Assembly: GCA_023460535.1 (NCBI GenBank)
Contig: JAEWPV010000016.1
Coordinates: forward strand, 434,001-498,000
Reading direction: 5' to 3'
DNA from: Bacillota bacterium
GTDB taxonomy: Bacteria; Bacillota; Clostridia; Oscillospirales; Ruminococcaceae
Length of the DNA stretch: 64,000 bases
This document shows positions 42,277 to 50,870 of the stretch, one piece after another. The notes under the pieces were generated by a model that did not search any database, was not told the DNA's origin, and was given only the letters and a program-made list of their open reading frames with translations. Position numbers and translations under genes: made by a program. Each line of letters opens with the position of its first letter. Position 1 is the first letter of the stretch.

Positions 42277-43554
42277 ATGAGAAAGAAGATTTCTTTGGGT
42301 GCGGCTATCACCTTTATGGCCATAACGGCTGCCGTCACCTTTTCCATTACCATGGTCATCTCGATGACCAACTTTAACTCGATGGTGTACAATCTTAAGG
42401 AACGCGAATCCATGTACGAAAAGCTCAGCGAGTTAGAGCGTTTGGTTCGGCAGAACTATTCGGGCAAGATTGATGAAGACACCCTGCAATCCAATATCGC
42501 AAAGGGCTTTCTGGGTGGTATTGGAGACGCTTATGCCGCATACTACACGCCCGAGCAGTATAAGGCACTCAATGCGGCATACGCCGGAAAGAGTATTAGC
42601 ATCGGCGCAAAGTATGAGATTGACCCCTCGGGCTATATCATAATAACCGAGGTTATTTCGACCGACACGGATGAAGACACCGGCTCCCCCCTTGCGGTGG
42701 GCGACTTGATTATCAAGGTCGATGAACTGGATGTTACAGCCGCGACTGCCGAGCAGGCGATGGAGAAGCTGCGCGGAGACGCGGGCACCAAGGTTTCGCT
42801 TACCGTGCGTCGCGAAACAACCGACACAATTGTTGAGATAACCCGACGCGAGGTGGAAATCTCCTCGGTCTATTCAAAGCTTATCGATACCAATGCGTAT
42901 ATCCGCATCGTCAGCTTTAACGACAACACCCCCGCACAGTTTGAAAAGGCTGTGGATCAGATGATAGCCGAAGGCGCTACGGGTCTTATTTTTGACCTAC
43001 GCGGCAACAGCGGCGGCAACCTCACCTCTGCGGTTGAAATGCTTGATAAGCTTCTGCCGGAGGGAACGCTGTTCTCGGCTACCTATAAAAGCGGCGAAAC
43101 CAAGATTGTGGCAAAAAGCGATTCATCGTTTGTGAATCTGCCCATGATGGTGCTGACCAACAGCGAGACTGCCACCGCATCCGAGCTGTTCGTGCAGGCG
43201 TTGCGCGACTTTGAAGCGGCAAAATCGGTGGGCACCAAAACCGCAGGCAAGGGCTCGATGCAGCAGCAGTACAAGCTAAACGACGGCTCTGCGGTATCGT
43301 TTACCATCGCCGTATATAAGCCCCCCAAAAGCGATAAGTTTGATGGCATCGGTCTACAGCCCGACTTTGAAGTGGCAGTGGCAGGTGAAAAGGAAAAGGC
43401 ACTTGCCACCTTTGATATTGAGTATGTGACTGCCGATGAGGACGCACAGCTTAGAAAGGCCATTGAGGTCATAGAGGCAACCAAAAAGAACCTTGCGGAG
43501 GTTCAGAACCAGATGTCACAGGCGGGAGATACTTCTTCCGAGGCAGCAAAGTAG
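42277..43554 (+). CDS. S41-family C-terminal processing peptidase
   Basis: A 425-aa protein with an N-terminal membrane anchor (about 7-30, GAAITFMAITAAVTFSITMVI), a PDZ domain (about 105-190, LAVGDLIIKVDELDVTAATAEQAMEKLRG) and an S41 serine protease domain. The catalytic Ser is in TATASELFVQAL and the Lys in VGTKTAGKGSMQQQY. These proteases trim or degrade envelope proteins; after FtsEX and the M23 protein it probably regulates the hydrolase. The ATG at 42277 follows CGGAGGA; the in-frame ATG at 42238 has no site. A strong hairpin follows. Confidence 0.93.
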   Translation: MRKKISLGAAITFMAITAAVTFSITMVISMTNFNSMVYNLKERESMYEKLSELERLVRQNYSGKIDEDTLQSNIAKGFLGGIGDAYAAYYTPEQYKALNAAYAGKSISIGAKYEIDPSGYIIITEVISTDTDEDTGSPLAVGDLIIKVDELDVTAATAEQAMEKLRGDAGTKVSLTVRRETTDTIVEITRREVEISSVYSKLIDTNAYIRIVSFNDNTPAQFEKAVDQMIAEGATGLIFDLRGNSGGNLTSAVEMLDKLLPEGTLFSATYKSGETKIVAKSDSSFVNLPMMVLTNSETATASELFVQALRDFEAAKSVGTKTAGKGSMQQQYKLNDGSAVSFTIAVYKPPKSDKFDGIGLQPDFEVAVAGEKEKALATFDIEYVTADEDAQLRKAIEVIEATKKNLAEVQNQMSQAGDTSSEAAK

Positions 43555-43583
43555 CTTTTGCCATGTTGACGAAACAGTAGAAT

Positions 43584-43617
43584 AGACCACCCGCACAATA
43601 TGGTGCGGGTGGTCTTT
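43584..43617 (+). terminator. terminator-like hairpin after the S41 gene
   Basis: AGACCACCCGCAC (43584-43596) and GTGCGGGTGGTCT (43603-43615) form a perfect 13-bp stem with a 6-nt loop, followed by a short TT. It ends the ftsE-ftsX-M23-S41 operon. Confidence 0.7.
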
Positions 43618-43759
43618 CAAAAATAATAACTGCGGCTTCGCTACGCGAATTTGTCCCCTGATAGTCATGATACCCAAAACGCCGGGCATATACTTGCATA
43701 GGGCATGCCTGTTGTGCATGCCAAACGCTTTGGGAGTATCTTTTACAGGGGGCGGCGCC

Positions 43760-44593
43760 ATGTTTATTGCGGCTGTACCGGAAACAAAGCGGCGGCAAGG
43801 CTTATTCGGGCGGCGGTCAAGAGATACTGGTGCTGCGTGTTACTGCGGGCAGGAGAACTTGGATTATTATCTTCTGCGCATACCAAACAAACGAAAAAAG
43901 CCGGATTACTCTTATCTGCGGGAGCTGTATCCCCGCTTTAGCGGACGGGTTATTCAGGCAGACACACTGCAACGTCAGGACGATCTCTTGCCGTTATACT
44001 ATAATCCACAAAACTATGAGCGGCAGATTATGCTGCGTCTGTGCACGCAGGTTAGTGAGTTGTTGCCTATCCCGCTAATTCGAAGAACCATCGGACTGGT
44101 TGACCCCGACGGAATATACTCATTTTTTGCGGAAACACTGATTAAATACTCTCCAATCGTAAAGGTATACACTAATAAAACCGAGGCTTACGACGAAACC
44201 TGTCGTCACCTAATGGATTTTTACGGTGCTCCGCTTATGCTCACCGAGCGCATTGGCTCTCTTAGCGACTGTGTGCTGCTCTTTTCACCCGGCTTACAGG
44301 AGTTGCCTCAACTTTCTGCACATGCGCTTGTGGTATTAGGTACCCGCCTGCAGAGTAATATGGCGATTTTGCCGGGGGCCATATCGCTGGAGAGTCTTAG
44401 CCTGACAAATGAGCTACAAAGCTTGGTTCCCGCCGGTATTGATCCAATCCTGTTTTTTGGCGCCGCGTGCGAACTGAGCGGAAAACAGGAGTATGGACTT
44501 CTTTCCCCCCAAAGGCTTTTTGCCGGATACCGGACAATTGAAGCGGGAGCGTTACCGGCGTTTATACGGTCGTTTATTGAATGCAATTGCTAA
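43760..44593 (+). CDS. conserved protein of unknown function with Rossmann-like segment
   Basis: A 277-aa cytoplasmic protein. MFIAAVPETKRRQGLFGRRS leads to DYYLLRIPNKRKKPDYSYLRELYP. The middle part IGLVDPDGIYSFFAETLIKYSPIVKVYTNK, then LTERIGSLSDCVLLFSPG, alternates strands and helices in a Rossmann-like way. The end, AACELSGKQEYGLLSPQRLF, is Cys-poor and soluble. I do not recognise the family. The ATG at 43760 follows GGGGGCGGC; an in-frame start 93 bases earlier has no site. It sits between the S41 gene and greA, with a terminator upstream and an independent greA promoter downstream, so it is probably monocistronic. A nucleotide-binding role is speculative. Confidence 0.6.
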   Translation: MFIAAVPETKRRQGLFGRRSRDTGAACYCGQENLDYYLLRIPNKRKKPDYSYLRELYPRFSGRVIQADTLQRQDDLLPLYYNPQNYERQIMLRLCTQVSELLPIPLIRRTIGLVDPDGIYSFFAETLIKYSPIVKVYTNKTEAYDETCRHLMDFYGAPLMLTERIGSLSDCVLLFSPGLQELPQLSAHALVVLGTRLQSNMAILPGAISLESLSLTNELQSLVPAGIDPILFFGAACELSGKQEYGLLSPQRLFAGYRTIEAGALPAFIRSFIECNC

Positions 44594-44657
44594 GATCTCT
44601 GCATCCGATATAAACAGATTCTCAGCAGTGTATTCGATGACAGTTTCTCGGTTACTA

Positions 44658-44686
44658 TTGACATCCCAAACCGCATTTACTATAAT
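44658..44686 (+). promoter_or_regulatory. consensus sigma-A promoter of greA
   Basis: TTGACA (44658-44663), 17 nt, TATAAT (44681-44686): the only perfect consensus promoter found in the window. Confidence 0.88.
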
Positions 44687-44698
44687 ACAAATATTGTC

Positions 44699-44732
44699 AC
44701 GCTGCCGGGTTATGTGCAGCGTACGCTTTTTT
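44699..44732 (+). promoter_or_regulatory. candidate attenuator in the greA leader
   Basis: ACGCTGC (44699-44705) pairs with GCAGCGT (44716-44722); after four bases a run of six T follows (44727-44732). It ends about 40 nt after the predicted transcript start and 80 nt before greA. It resembles in concept the greA leader terminator known in Escherichia coli. Confidence 0.45.
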
Positions 44733-44814
44733 GTATGGCCTTCATTTGTAGGAGTATGAGCGGCAGGCATGTTTTTTTATTAATAACAGCATATATCAGA
44801 AAGGAAAATGATCT

Positions 44815-45288
44815 ATGGCTAAACCGATTTTACTTACCGACGAGGGCTTAAAGAAGCTGGAGAACGAATTAGAAGAACTGAAAACGATAAAACGAAAAGA
44901 GATCTCCGAAAAGATAAAGGTTGCCTTGTCGTTTGGCGACCTTTCCGAGAACAGCGAGTACGACGAAGCCAAGAATGAGCAAGCGATTATTGAGTCGCGC
45001 ATAGCGACCATCGAGGCGATGCTAAAAAATGTGAAGCTGCTGGATGAGGAGGAAATCTCCACCGAGGCGGTTAACGTTGGCTCAAAGGTAACAGTTAAGG
45101 ACGTAGAGTATAACGAAGACATCGTTTATACGATTGTAGGCTCTACCGAGGCGGACCCCGCCAACGGCAAAATATCGGATGAATCGCCCATTGGCAAGGC
45201 ACTGCTCGGCCATCGGGTCGGCGATTCCATCGAGGTAGAAGCGCCTGCCGGTCTTTTGAAATTTGATATTCTTGCTATCGGTAAATAA
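44815..45288 (+). CDS. greA: transcription elongation factor GreA
   Basis: A 157-aa protein. The N-terminal antiparallel coiled coil (about 8-75) includes the tip acidic residues in GDLSENSEYDEAKNEQ; the C-terminal FKBP-like domain ends GDSIEVEAPAGLLKFDILAI. GreA enters the RNA polymerase secondary channel and stimulates cleavage of backtracked RNA. The ATG follows AAAGGAAA. Its leader holds a hairpin followed by six T, so premature termination is possible. lysS is 112 bp downstream, an order common in clostridia. Confidence 0.97.
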   Translation: MAKPILLTDEGLKKLENELEELKTIKRKEISEKIKVALSFGDLSENSEYDEAKNEQAIIESRIATIEAMLKNVKLLDEEEISTEAVNVGSKVTVKDVEYNEDIVYTIVGSTEADPANGKISDESPIGKALLGHRVGDSIEVEAPAGLLKFDILAIGK

Positions 45289-45400
45289 CAGCAACGAATT
45301 GACGCTGCAGGGCGTGTCTGCATAGGCCAAGCACGGTGCTAGGCCGTGTCTTACTTTAGGCATGGGGCGGACAAGCCATCACTGAAAGGAACGAACACGC

Positions 45401-46900
45401 ATGAGCGAAGTAATTGAGCCACAGGCTAATGAACAAGAGCAGGATCTTTCCGAAATTCTACGCATCCGCAGGCAAAAGCTAACCGACCTGAAGGCCGAGG
45501 ATAAGAACCCCTTTGCGATTACAACCTTTGCACGCACAGCCTACTGCGCACAGATTGTGGAGCAGTTTGAGGAGCTTGACGCAACAGAGGTATCCATTGC
45601 TGGGCGCATTATGTCCTGGCGCGATATGGGTAAGGCAAACTTTATCGATGTACGCGATTCCAGCGGTAAGATTCAGGTTTACGTTAAGATTGACGACATC
45701 GGCGAAGAAAATTACGCCGATTTTAAAAAATGGGATATCGGCGATATCGTGGGTGTAAAAGGGCTGGTGTTTCGCACCCGACGGGGCGAAATTTCGGTGC
45801 ACTCGCATCACCTTACCCTGCTTTCAAAATCCCTTTTGCCGTTGCCCGAGAAGTGGCACGGATTAAAGGACACCGAGCTTCGTTACCGTCAGCGGTACGT
45901 TGACCTGATTGTTAACCCCGAGGTCAAGGATGCGTTTGTTAAGCGTTCGCTGATTATAAAAGAGATCAGAAGCTTTTTGGATTCTTTGGGCTATCTGGAA
46001 GTGGAAACTCCCGTTCTGCATACCATTGCGGGCGGTGCTGCCGCACGTCCGTTTATTACCCACCACAACGCGCTGGATATCGACCTGTACATGCGCATCG
46101 CGCTCGAGCTGCACCTCAAGCGTTTGGTTGTGGGCGGGTTTGATAAGGTGTATGAGATCGGCAGGGTGTTCCGCAACGAGGGCATCTCGGTGCGTCACAA
46201 CCCCGAGTTTACACTGCTTGAACTATACGAGGCGTATACCGACTATCACGGAATGATGGATATTACCGAGCGTCTGATTCGCTCCGTTGCACAGAAGGTG
46301 TTGGGCACGACTAAGATTGTATACAACGGCACGGAGATAGACTTTGGTGAGCCGTTCGAGCGTCTTACCATGGCACAGGCGGTCAAAAAGTACGCGGATG
46401 TGGATTTTTACGAGGTAAAAACCAACGAAGAAGCGAAGGCGCTTGCGGACAAGCACCATATCGCCTACGAAAAGCGCCACAAAAGGGGAGATATCCTCAA
46501 CCTGTTTTTTGAACACTACTGTGAAGAGCATTTAATTCAGCCCACCTTTATCACCGAGCACCCGGTTGAGATTTCGCCCCTTGCAAAGCGCAAGCCAACC
46601 GACCCCGATTACACCGAGCGGTTTGAGCTGTTTATTGTGGGCAGAGAACACGCAAACGCATTCAGTGAGCTAAACGACCCCATCGACCAGCGGGAGCGGT
46701 TTGAATCACAGGCACAGCTGAAGGCGCAGGGCGACGACGAGGCAAATGACGTTGATGAGGATTTCTTAACTGCGCTTGAGTATGGCTTGCCCCCTACGGG
46801 AGGACTGGGCGTCGGCATCGACCGCCTTGTCATGCTGCTGACAGACAGCTATTCCATACGCGACGTTCTGCTGTTCCCGACTATGAGGCCCCGCGATTAG
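45401..46900 (+). CDS. lysS: lysine-tRNA ligase (class II)
   Basis: A 499-aa class II synthetase. The N-terminal OB-fold anticodon-binding domain (about 58-150) contains VSIAGRIMSWRDMGKANFID. Class II motif 2 is in FRNEGISVRHNPEFTLLELY and motif 3 in GLPPTGGLGVGIDRLVMLL. It charges tRNA-Lys with lysine using ATP. The ATG follows GAAAGGAACG. No T-box leader is seen in the 112-bp spacer after greA. A membrane protein gene follows at 21 bp. Confidence 0.98.
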   Translation: MSEVIEPQANEQEQDLSEILRIRRQKLTDLKAEDKNPFAITTFARTAYCAQIVEQFEELDATEVSIAGRIMSWRDMGKANFIDVRDSSGKIQVYVKIDDIGEENYADFKKWDIGDIVGVKGLVFRTRRGEISVHSHHLTLLSKSLLPLPEKWHGLKDTELRYRQRYVDLIVNPEVKDAFVKRSLIIKEIRSFLDSLGYLEVETPVLHTIAGGAAARPFITHHNALDIDLYMRIALELHLKRLVVGGFDKVYEIGRVFRNEGISVRHNPEFTLLELYEAYTDYHGMMDITERLIRSVAQKVLGTTKIVYNGTEIDFGEPFERLTMAQAVKKYADVDFYEVKTNEEAKALADKHHIAYEKRHKRGDILNLFFEHYCEEHLIQPTFITEHPVEISPLAKRKPTDPDYTERFELFIVGREHANAFSELNDPIDQRERFESQAQLKAQGDDEANDVDEDFLTALEYGLPPTGGLGVGIDRLVMLLTDSYSIRDVLLFPTMRPRD

Positions 46901-46921
46901 GGGACAGAAAGGTGAAGGCGA

Positions 46922-47572
46922 ATGACTGGAATGAGCTTTAAGAAAAAGTGGGAAAACTACTGGTATCATTACAAATGGCATACCATTGCGGGTATTTTTG
47001 TTGTGCTGCTGTTGGCTATTTTTATAAGGGATTTTGCTACAAAAGAGCAGTTTGACGGCACGGTGATGGTCGCCACCTCTTACTTTGTGGATGATGATAG
47101 AAATGCGGTGCTGAAAGAGACGCTCGAGCAGTACTTCCCGGATATCGACGGCAACGGCAAGGTAAACCTCGCAATCGTTCCTATCTTTTTGGAGGGTGGT
47201 CAGCAAGGCGAACCGAGCGACCCCCAGCTTGCTTACGCCATGCAGATGAAGATGGTATCCGAGATTTCCACCACGCCGTCTCTAATCTACATCTTCGACG
47301 ACGGTTTTACCAATCTGTTTATCGAGCAGGGAATGCTGCGCGATCTGTCAAAGGATTTCCCCGACAACCCTCTTGTCAGTGAAAGCACATGGGATGTCTC
47401 GCAGTCAGAGATTGCAAAAAAGACTTTTATCAGCGAGTACCAGAACCATCTCGGTTCAAAGTACTTTGTGTCGATTAGCACCGGCGAGATGGTGAAAGAA
47501 AAGAATGTCGAGCAGTACGAGATGATGTTCCAAGGGCTTTATAACATGATTAACAACATAAAGATAAACTAA
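46922..47572 (+). CDS. membrane-anchored protein of unknown function
   Basis: A 216-aa protein. MTGMSFKKKWENYWYHYKWHT precedes one membrane helix (about 22-38, IAGIFVVLLLAIFIRDF); the rest should be outside the cytoplasm. The soluble part (DGTVMVATSYFVDDDRNAVLKE, VSEISTTPSLIYIFDDGFTNLFIEQG, SKYFVSISTGEMVKEKN) looks like a compact alpha/beta domain, reminiscent of the N-terminal lobe of solute-binding proteins. I do not recognise a family. The gene starts 21 bp after lysS and is probably cotranscribed. A hairpin follows its stop. Function unknown. Confidence 0.65.
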   Translation: MTGMSFKKKWENYWYHYKWHTIAGIFVVLLLAIFIRDFATKEQFDGTVMVATSYFVDDDRNAVLKETLEQYFPDIDGNGKVNLAIVPIFLEGGQQGEPSDPQLAYAMQMKMVSEISTTPSLIYIFDDGFTNLFIEQGMLRDLSKDFPDNPLVSESTWDVSQSEIAKKTFISEYQNHLGSKYFVSISTGEMVKEKNVEQYEMMFQGLYNMINNIKIN

Positions 47573-47581
47573 AACATACCT

Positions 47582-47611
47582 CGTCAGCGTGCGCCACGGC
47601 GTACGCTGACG
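47582..47611 (+). terminator. hairpin after the lysS-linked membrane gene
   Basis: CGTCAGCGTGCGC (47582-47594) pairs with GCGTACGCTGACG (47599-47611), one G-T, with a CACG loop. The T tract is weak. Confidence 0.6.
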
Positions 47612-47685
47612 TATTATAAGCCCCGAAACAACACAACACGACATATAGTATATATACTAATAAATATAACCGGGAGGAATTCATA

Positions 47686-47973
47686 ATGGTAACTGTGGTA
47701 GCGAAGAACTTTGCACGTCCCGATGCAACTGAGCAGTATAAGGAGCTTGCAAAACAGCTCGAAGCGCTAACCAATCAAAACGACGCAGGATGTATACAGT
47801 ACAAACTGTATACTGATATAAACGAGCCGACAATCTTTATGTTTATTGAACAGTGGCAGGATATGGAGTCGCTAAAGGCTCATTTTGAAGCACCACATTT
47901 TAAGGCACTCGTTCCCCAGCTGCAAGCGCTGTGCAGTAAACCGGGAGAAACAAACCTCCTCAGCTGCGACTAG
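47686..47973 (+). CDS. antibiotic biosynthesis monooxygenase (ABM) domain protein
   Basis: A 95-aa single ABM (ferredoxin-like dimeric alpha/beta barrel) protein: MVTVVAKNFARPDATEQYKE, then NDAGCIQYKLYTDINEPTIF and FIEQWQDMESLKAHFEAPHF, the classic end with the conserved His. Small ABM proteins include YgiN-type quinol monooxygenases and haem-related enzymes; substrate cannot be assigned. GGGAGG lies ten bases before the ATG. The GNAT gene follows 37 bp later, probably in the same operon. Confidence 0.85.
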   Translation: MVTVVAKNFARPDATEQYKELAKQLEALTNQNDAGCIQYKLYTDINEPTIFMFIEQWQDMESLKAHFEAPHFKALVPQLQALCSKPGETNLLSCD

Positions 47974-48010
47974 CCCAACTGAAACAAACACGGATAGGGG
48001 AGGAATCACT

Positions 48011-48451
48011 ATGATACGGAGAGTAACCGGTAAGGATAAGGAGGAGTACCTGACCCTTGCCGCCGCGTTTTACCGCTCCGAGGCGGTTCTGCATCCTGTG
48101 CCGGATGAAAACCTTGCCGCCGCGTTTGACGAGATGGTGCGGTCGGACTGCTACCTGGAAGGCTACCTGTTCGAGCACGAGGGCAGCGTGGCGGGCTTTG
48201 GGTTAATCGCAAAGACCTTCTCGCAGGAGGCCGGCGGGCTGGTGATATGGGTAGAGGACCTGTTCATACTGCCCGAGTACCGCTCAAACGGTTTGGGAAG
48301 AGCCTTTTTTGAGCATCTTTTCAAAGTGCATCCGGGAGCAAAGCGCTTTCGCCTTGAGGTAACAAAGGATAACCCCGCCATCGCACTGTACGAGCGGCTC
48401 GGGTTTGTAAGATTTGACTATCAATCAATGGTATTGGATTGCAACGATTAA
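48011..48451 (+). CDS. GNAT family N-acetyltransferase
   Basis: A 146-aa acetyltransferase. The acetyl-CoA pyrophosphate loop is R-S-N-G-L-G in LPEYRSNGLGRAFFEHLF, preceded by the strand VIWVEDLFIL and followed by FRLEVTKDNPAIALYERLGF, the usual motif B. It transfers an acetyl group from acetyl-CoA to an unknown amine. The ATG at 48011 follows GGGGAGGAA; the longer frame overlaps the ABM gene and lacks a site. It may be cotranscribed with its ABM neighbour and the lipoprotein gene 23 bp later. Confidence 0.9.
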   Translation: MIRRVTGKDKEEYLTLAAAFYRSEAVLHPVPDENLAAAFDEMVRSDCYLEGYLFEHEGSVAGFGLIAKTFSQEAGGLVIWVEDLFILPEYRSNGLGRAFFEHLFKVHPGAKRFRLEVTKDNPAIALYERLGFVRFDYQSMVLDCND

Positions 48452-48474
48452 CCTGTAAAGGGGAATTGTTCTAA

Positions 48475-49020
48475 ATGAAAAACCTATATCGTCTGCTTAT
48501 TGTGGTATGCATGGTGGGGCTGCTGTGCGCCTGCGAAGCGCAATCCGTAACAACTGCTGACGGCATCGCGCTCGAGTTCCTTAACGACGGCAGGACCATA
48601 CGCTATGGCGAACAAACCTACATATACAGCTCCGACAATCACGGGATTACCATCGAATACCCAAACGGCTATCTCTATACCTATACGCGTCTTGATCAAT
48701 CTCAATATTCAGGGAAATGGTCTTATCCGCTGGATGCGCCGAGCTTTCAGTCGGGCTCCGAGCTTGGGTACATCGACGAGGACGTATTGGTTACCGAACT
48801 GCAAAATCATGCCAAAAAGGGCACACCGCCCGTTATGCTGATTCCCGCACTGCTATTGGCTTCGGTAGGTTTGGGGCTTGCGGTCAAGCCAAAAAACCTG
48901 TGGTATGTGACGGAGGGCTGGAAGTTTAAAAATGCCGAACCATCTGACGCGGCGCTCGGGTTATATCGTTTTATGGGTATCGCGCTTATCGTAATCGGTG
49001 CAATTATCCTGTTTATGTAG
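48475..49020 (+). CDS. putative lipoprotein with C-terminal membrane segments (DUF6199-like tail)
   Basis: A 181-aa protein. The N-terminus has a signal peptide with a lipobox-like LLCAC (Cys at about residue 20). A beta-rich extracytoplasmic part follows (RTIRYGEQTYIYSSDNHGIT, PNGYLYTYTRLDQSQYSGKW). The C-terminal third has two hydrophobic segments (VMLIPALLLASVGLGLA, LGLYRFMGIALIVIGAIILF) around NLWYVTEGWKFKNAEPSDA, a pattern reminiscent of the DUF6199 family. Function unknown. It follows the GNAT gene closely. Confidence 0.6.
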   Translation: MKNLYRLLIVVCMVGLLCACEAQSVTTADGIALEFLNDGRTIRYGEQTYIYSSDNHGITIEYPNGYLYTYTRLDQSQYSGKWSYPLDAPSFQSGSELGYIDEDVLVTELQNHAKKGTPPVMLIPALLLASVGLGLAVKPKNLWYVTEGWKFKNAEPSDAALGLYRFMGIALIVIGAIILFM

Positions 49021-49064
49021 AAGAATTAAGTGAAAGCCTCGGGGTGCTTTAGCAAAAACGACAC

Positions 49065-49093
49065 TAGACAAACCACGCTCATTGCGATATAAT
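49065..49093 (+). promoter_or_regulatory. sigma-A promoter of pyrR
   Basis: TAGACA (49065-49070), 17 nt, TATAAT (49088-49093). Confidence 0.78.
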
Positions 49094-49103
49094 ACTACAA
49101 AAG

Positions 49104-49237
49104 GCAACCTTTAAGTTGGTCCTGTGAGGCTGACAAGGCGGTCGGATATTCACCATAGCCGGATACTATGTTCGGCGGATATTGTGAACGCATCTGCGAC
49201 CAAACTGTCACACCACAGACAGTTTGGTCTTTTTTTA
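49104..49237 (+). promoter_or_regulatory. PyrR-responsive pyr attenuator leader
   Basis: The leader contains AGTTGGTCCTGTGAGGCTGA (49114-49133), matching the PyrR binding loop (ARUCCNGNGAGGYU type). A terminator follows: GACCAAACTGTC (49198-49209) with GACAGTTTGGTC (49218-49229) and seven T. AGTTGGTC in the binding loop can alternatively pair with GACCAAACT of the terminator 5' arm, giving mutually exclusive antiterminator and terminator states. UMP-bound PyrR should favour termination. Confidence 0.85.
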
Positions 49238-49267
49238 TGCCGTAAACTAAAGAAGGGGGAGCTTGTT

Positions 49268-49807
49268 TTGAAGGAAAAGGCGGAGATTATGGATGATAAG
49301 GCGGTTGCCCGAGCCATTACCCGCATCTCGTACGAGATTGTAGAGCACAACCGTGGTACCGAACACCTGTGCATATTGGGTATCCTCTCGCGGGGCGCGG
49401 AGCTTGCCGCACGCATTGCCGCGCGCATCGAGCAGATGGAAGGAAAAGCGGTGAACGTAGGGCTGCTTGACATCACCTCGTTTCGCGACGACCGCAGCGT
49501 CCGAACGCCGGACGAGAACGACCGTTCGCGGATTGACTTTTCGATTACCGGCAAGCGCATTATTCTGGTAGACGATGTGCTGTACACCGGGCGCAGTGTG
49601 CGCGCCGCGATTGACGCAATCATGCAGCGGGGCAGACCGCAGAATATCCAGCTGGCGGTACTGATTGACCGCGGGCATAGGGAGCTGCCTATTCGCCCCG
49701 ACTATGTCGGCAAAAACCTGCCCACCTCGGGTGATGAAACGGTGAAGGTTCAGGTGGTAGAGCGCGACGGTATCGACCGTGTGGCAATCTATACAAGACT
49801 GGCGTAA
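49268..49807 (+). CDS. pyrR: PyrR: pyr RNA-binding attenuator / uracil phosphoribosyltransferase
   Basis: A 179-aa bifunctional protein. The PRPP-binding loop is ILVDDVLYTGRSVRAAIDA, and LAVLIDRGHRELPIRPDYVG is the conserved family block. With UMP it binds pyr leader RNA and promotes termination; it may also have weak uracil phosphoribosyltransferase activity. The TTG at 49268 follows GGGGGAG and gives an N-terminus (LKEKAEIMDDKAVARAITRI) aligned with Bacillus PyrR; longer frames overlap the terminator. A matching leader lies directly upstream. Confidence 0.96.
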   Translation: MKEKAEIMDDKAVARAITRISYEIVEHNRGTEHLCILGILSRGAELAARIAARIEQMEGKAVNVGLLDITSFRDDRSVRTPDENDRSRIDFSITGKRIILVDDVLYTGRSVRAAIDAIMQRGRPQNIQLAVLIDRGHRELPIRPDYVGKNLPTSGDETVKVQVVERDGIDRVAIYTRLA

Positions 49808-49847
49808 AAACAAGCCGGCGGTTTTATGTCGGGAGATCAGAAAAATG

Positions 49848-49876
49848 TTGAATAATTATTCACGACAATGTATAAT
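49848..49876 (+). promoter_or_regulatory. second sigma-A promoter, upstream of pyrF
   Basis: TTGAAT (49848-49853), 17 nt, TATAAT (49871-49876), about 75 bp before pyrF. No second PyrR loop or terminator was found here. Confidence 0.65.
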
Positions 49877-49952
49877 TATTTAAACGCAGGTTCACCCCGG
49901 CAGTATTGCTGTCGCTTTACAACACAGAGGATAGAAATTGGAGGACAAAAAC

Positions 49953-50870
49953 ATGTCATTTGACCTGCTGATTAAAAAGATTGAACAGACCGATAACGTC
50001 ACCGTGGCGGGGCTTGACCCCAAGCTAGACTACATCCCGTCTTTTATCAAAAACGCCGCCTATGCGCAGCACGGCAAAACGCTTGAGGGCGCGGCACAGG
50101 CGTTGCTTGACTATAACAAAGGGCTTATCGATGCGCTGTGCGACATTGTGCCCGCTGTAAAGCCCCAGAGCGCCTACTACGAGATGTACGGCTGGCAGGG
50201 TGTACGCACCCTGTACGAAACCATACGCTACGCGAAAAGCAAGGGAATGTATGTGGTGGTAGACGGCAAGCGCAACGACATCGGTACGACGATGGACGCC
50301 TATGCCGCTGCCTATCTCGGCACGACCGAGGTGGAGGACGAAAACATCCCCGCCTTTGACGGCGATGCGCTGACGGTAAACGGCTATCTTGGCACCGACG
50401 GCATCGCGCCGCTAATCAAACAATGCAAGCAGCACGACAAGGGTATCTTTGTACTGGTCAAGACCTCCAACCCCTCATCGGGTGAACTGCAGGATAAAGA
50501 CCTAGGCGGAAAAACAGTCTACGAGGCGATGGGCGGGCTGTGTACCCAATGGGGCGAGGGCACCAAGGGCAGCTTAGGCTACAACGCAGTGGGTGCCGTG
50601 GTTGGGGCAACCTACCCCGAGCAGCTCAAACAGCTGCGCAGCACCCTGCCGGACACTTTTTTCCTTGTACCGGGGTATGGTGCGCAGGGTGGCTCGGCAA
50701 AGGATGTAGCGGTCGCGTTTGACCAAAATGGTCTCGGTGCAATTATAAACTCTTCGCGCGCCATTCTGTGCGCGTGGCAGAAGGGCGGATATCGCGAGCA
50801 GGAGTATGCCCTTGCGGCAAGGCAAGAGGCGATACGCATGCGGGATGAGATCAATGAATACCGCGGATAG
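49953..50870 (+). CDS. pyrF: orotidine 5'-phosphate decarboxylase (subgroup 2)
   Basis: A 305-aa enzyme, the long subgroup-2 form, converting OMP to UMP. The N-terminal NVTVAGLDPKLDYIPSF, the catalytic VVVDGKRNDIGTT (Lys-Asp), KPQSAYYEMYGWQGV and VPGYGAQGGSAKDVA are characteristic. The ATG at 49953 follows GGAGG. carA begins 94 bp later, so the rest of the pyr genes is likely cotranscribed. Confidence 0.96.
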   Translation: MSFDLLIKKIEQTDNVTVAGLDPKLDYIPSFIKNAAYAQHGKTLEGAAQALLDYNKGLIDALCDIVPAVKPQSAYYEMYGWQGVRTLYETIRYAKSKGMYVVVDGKRNDIGTTMDAYAAAYLGTTEVEDENIPAFDGDALTVNGYLGTDGIAPLIKQCKQHDKGIFVLVKTSNPSSGELQDKDLGGKTVYEAMGGLCTQWGEGTKGSLGYNAVGAVVGATYPEQLKQLRSTLPDTFFLVPGYGAQGGSAKDVAVAFDQNGLGAIINSSRAILCAWQKGGYREQEYALAARQEAIRMRDEINEYRG

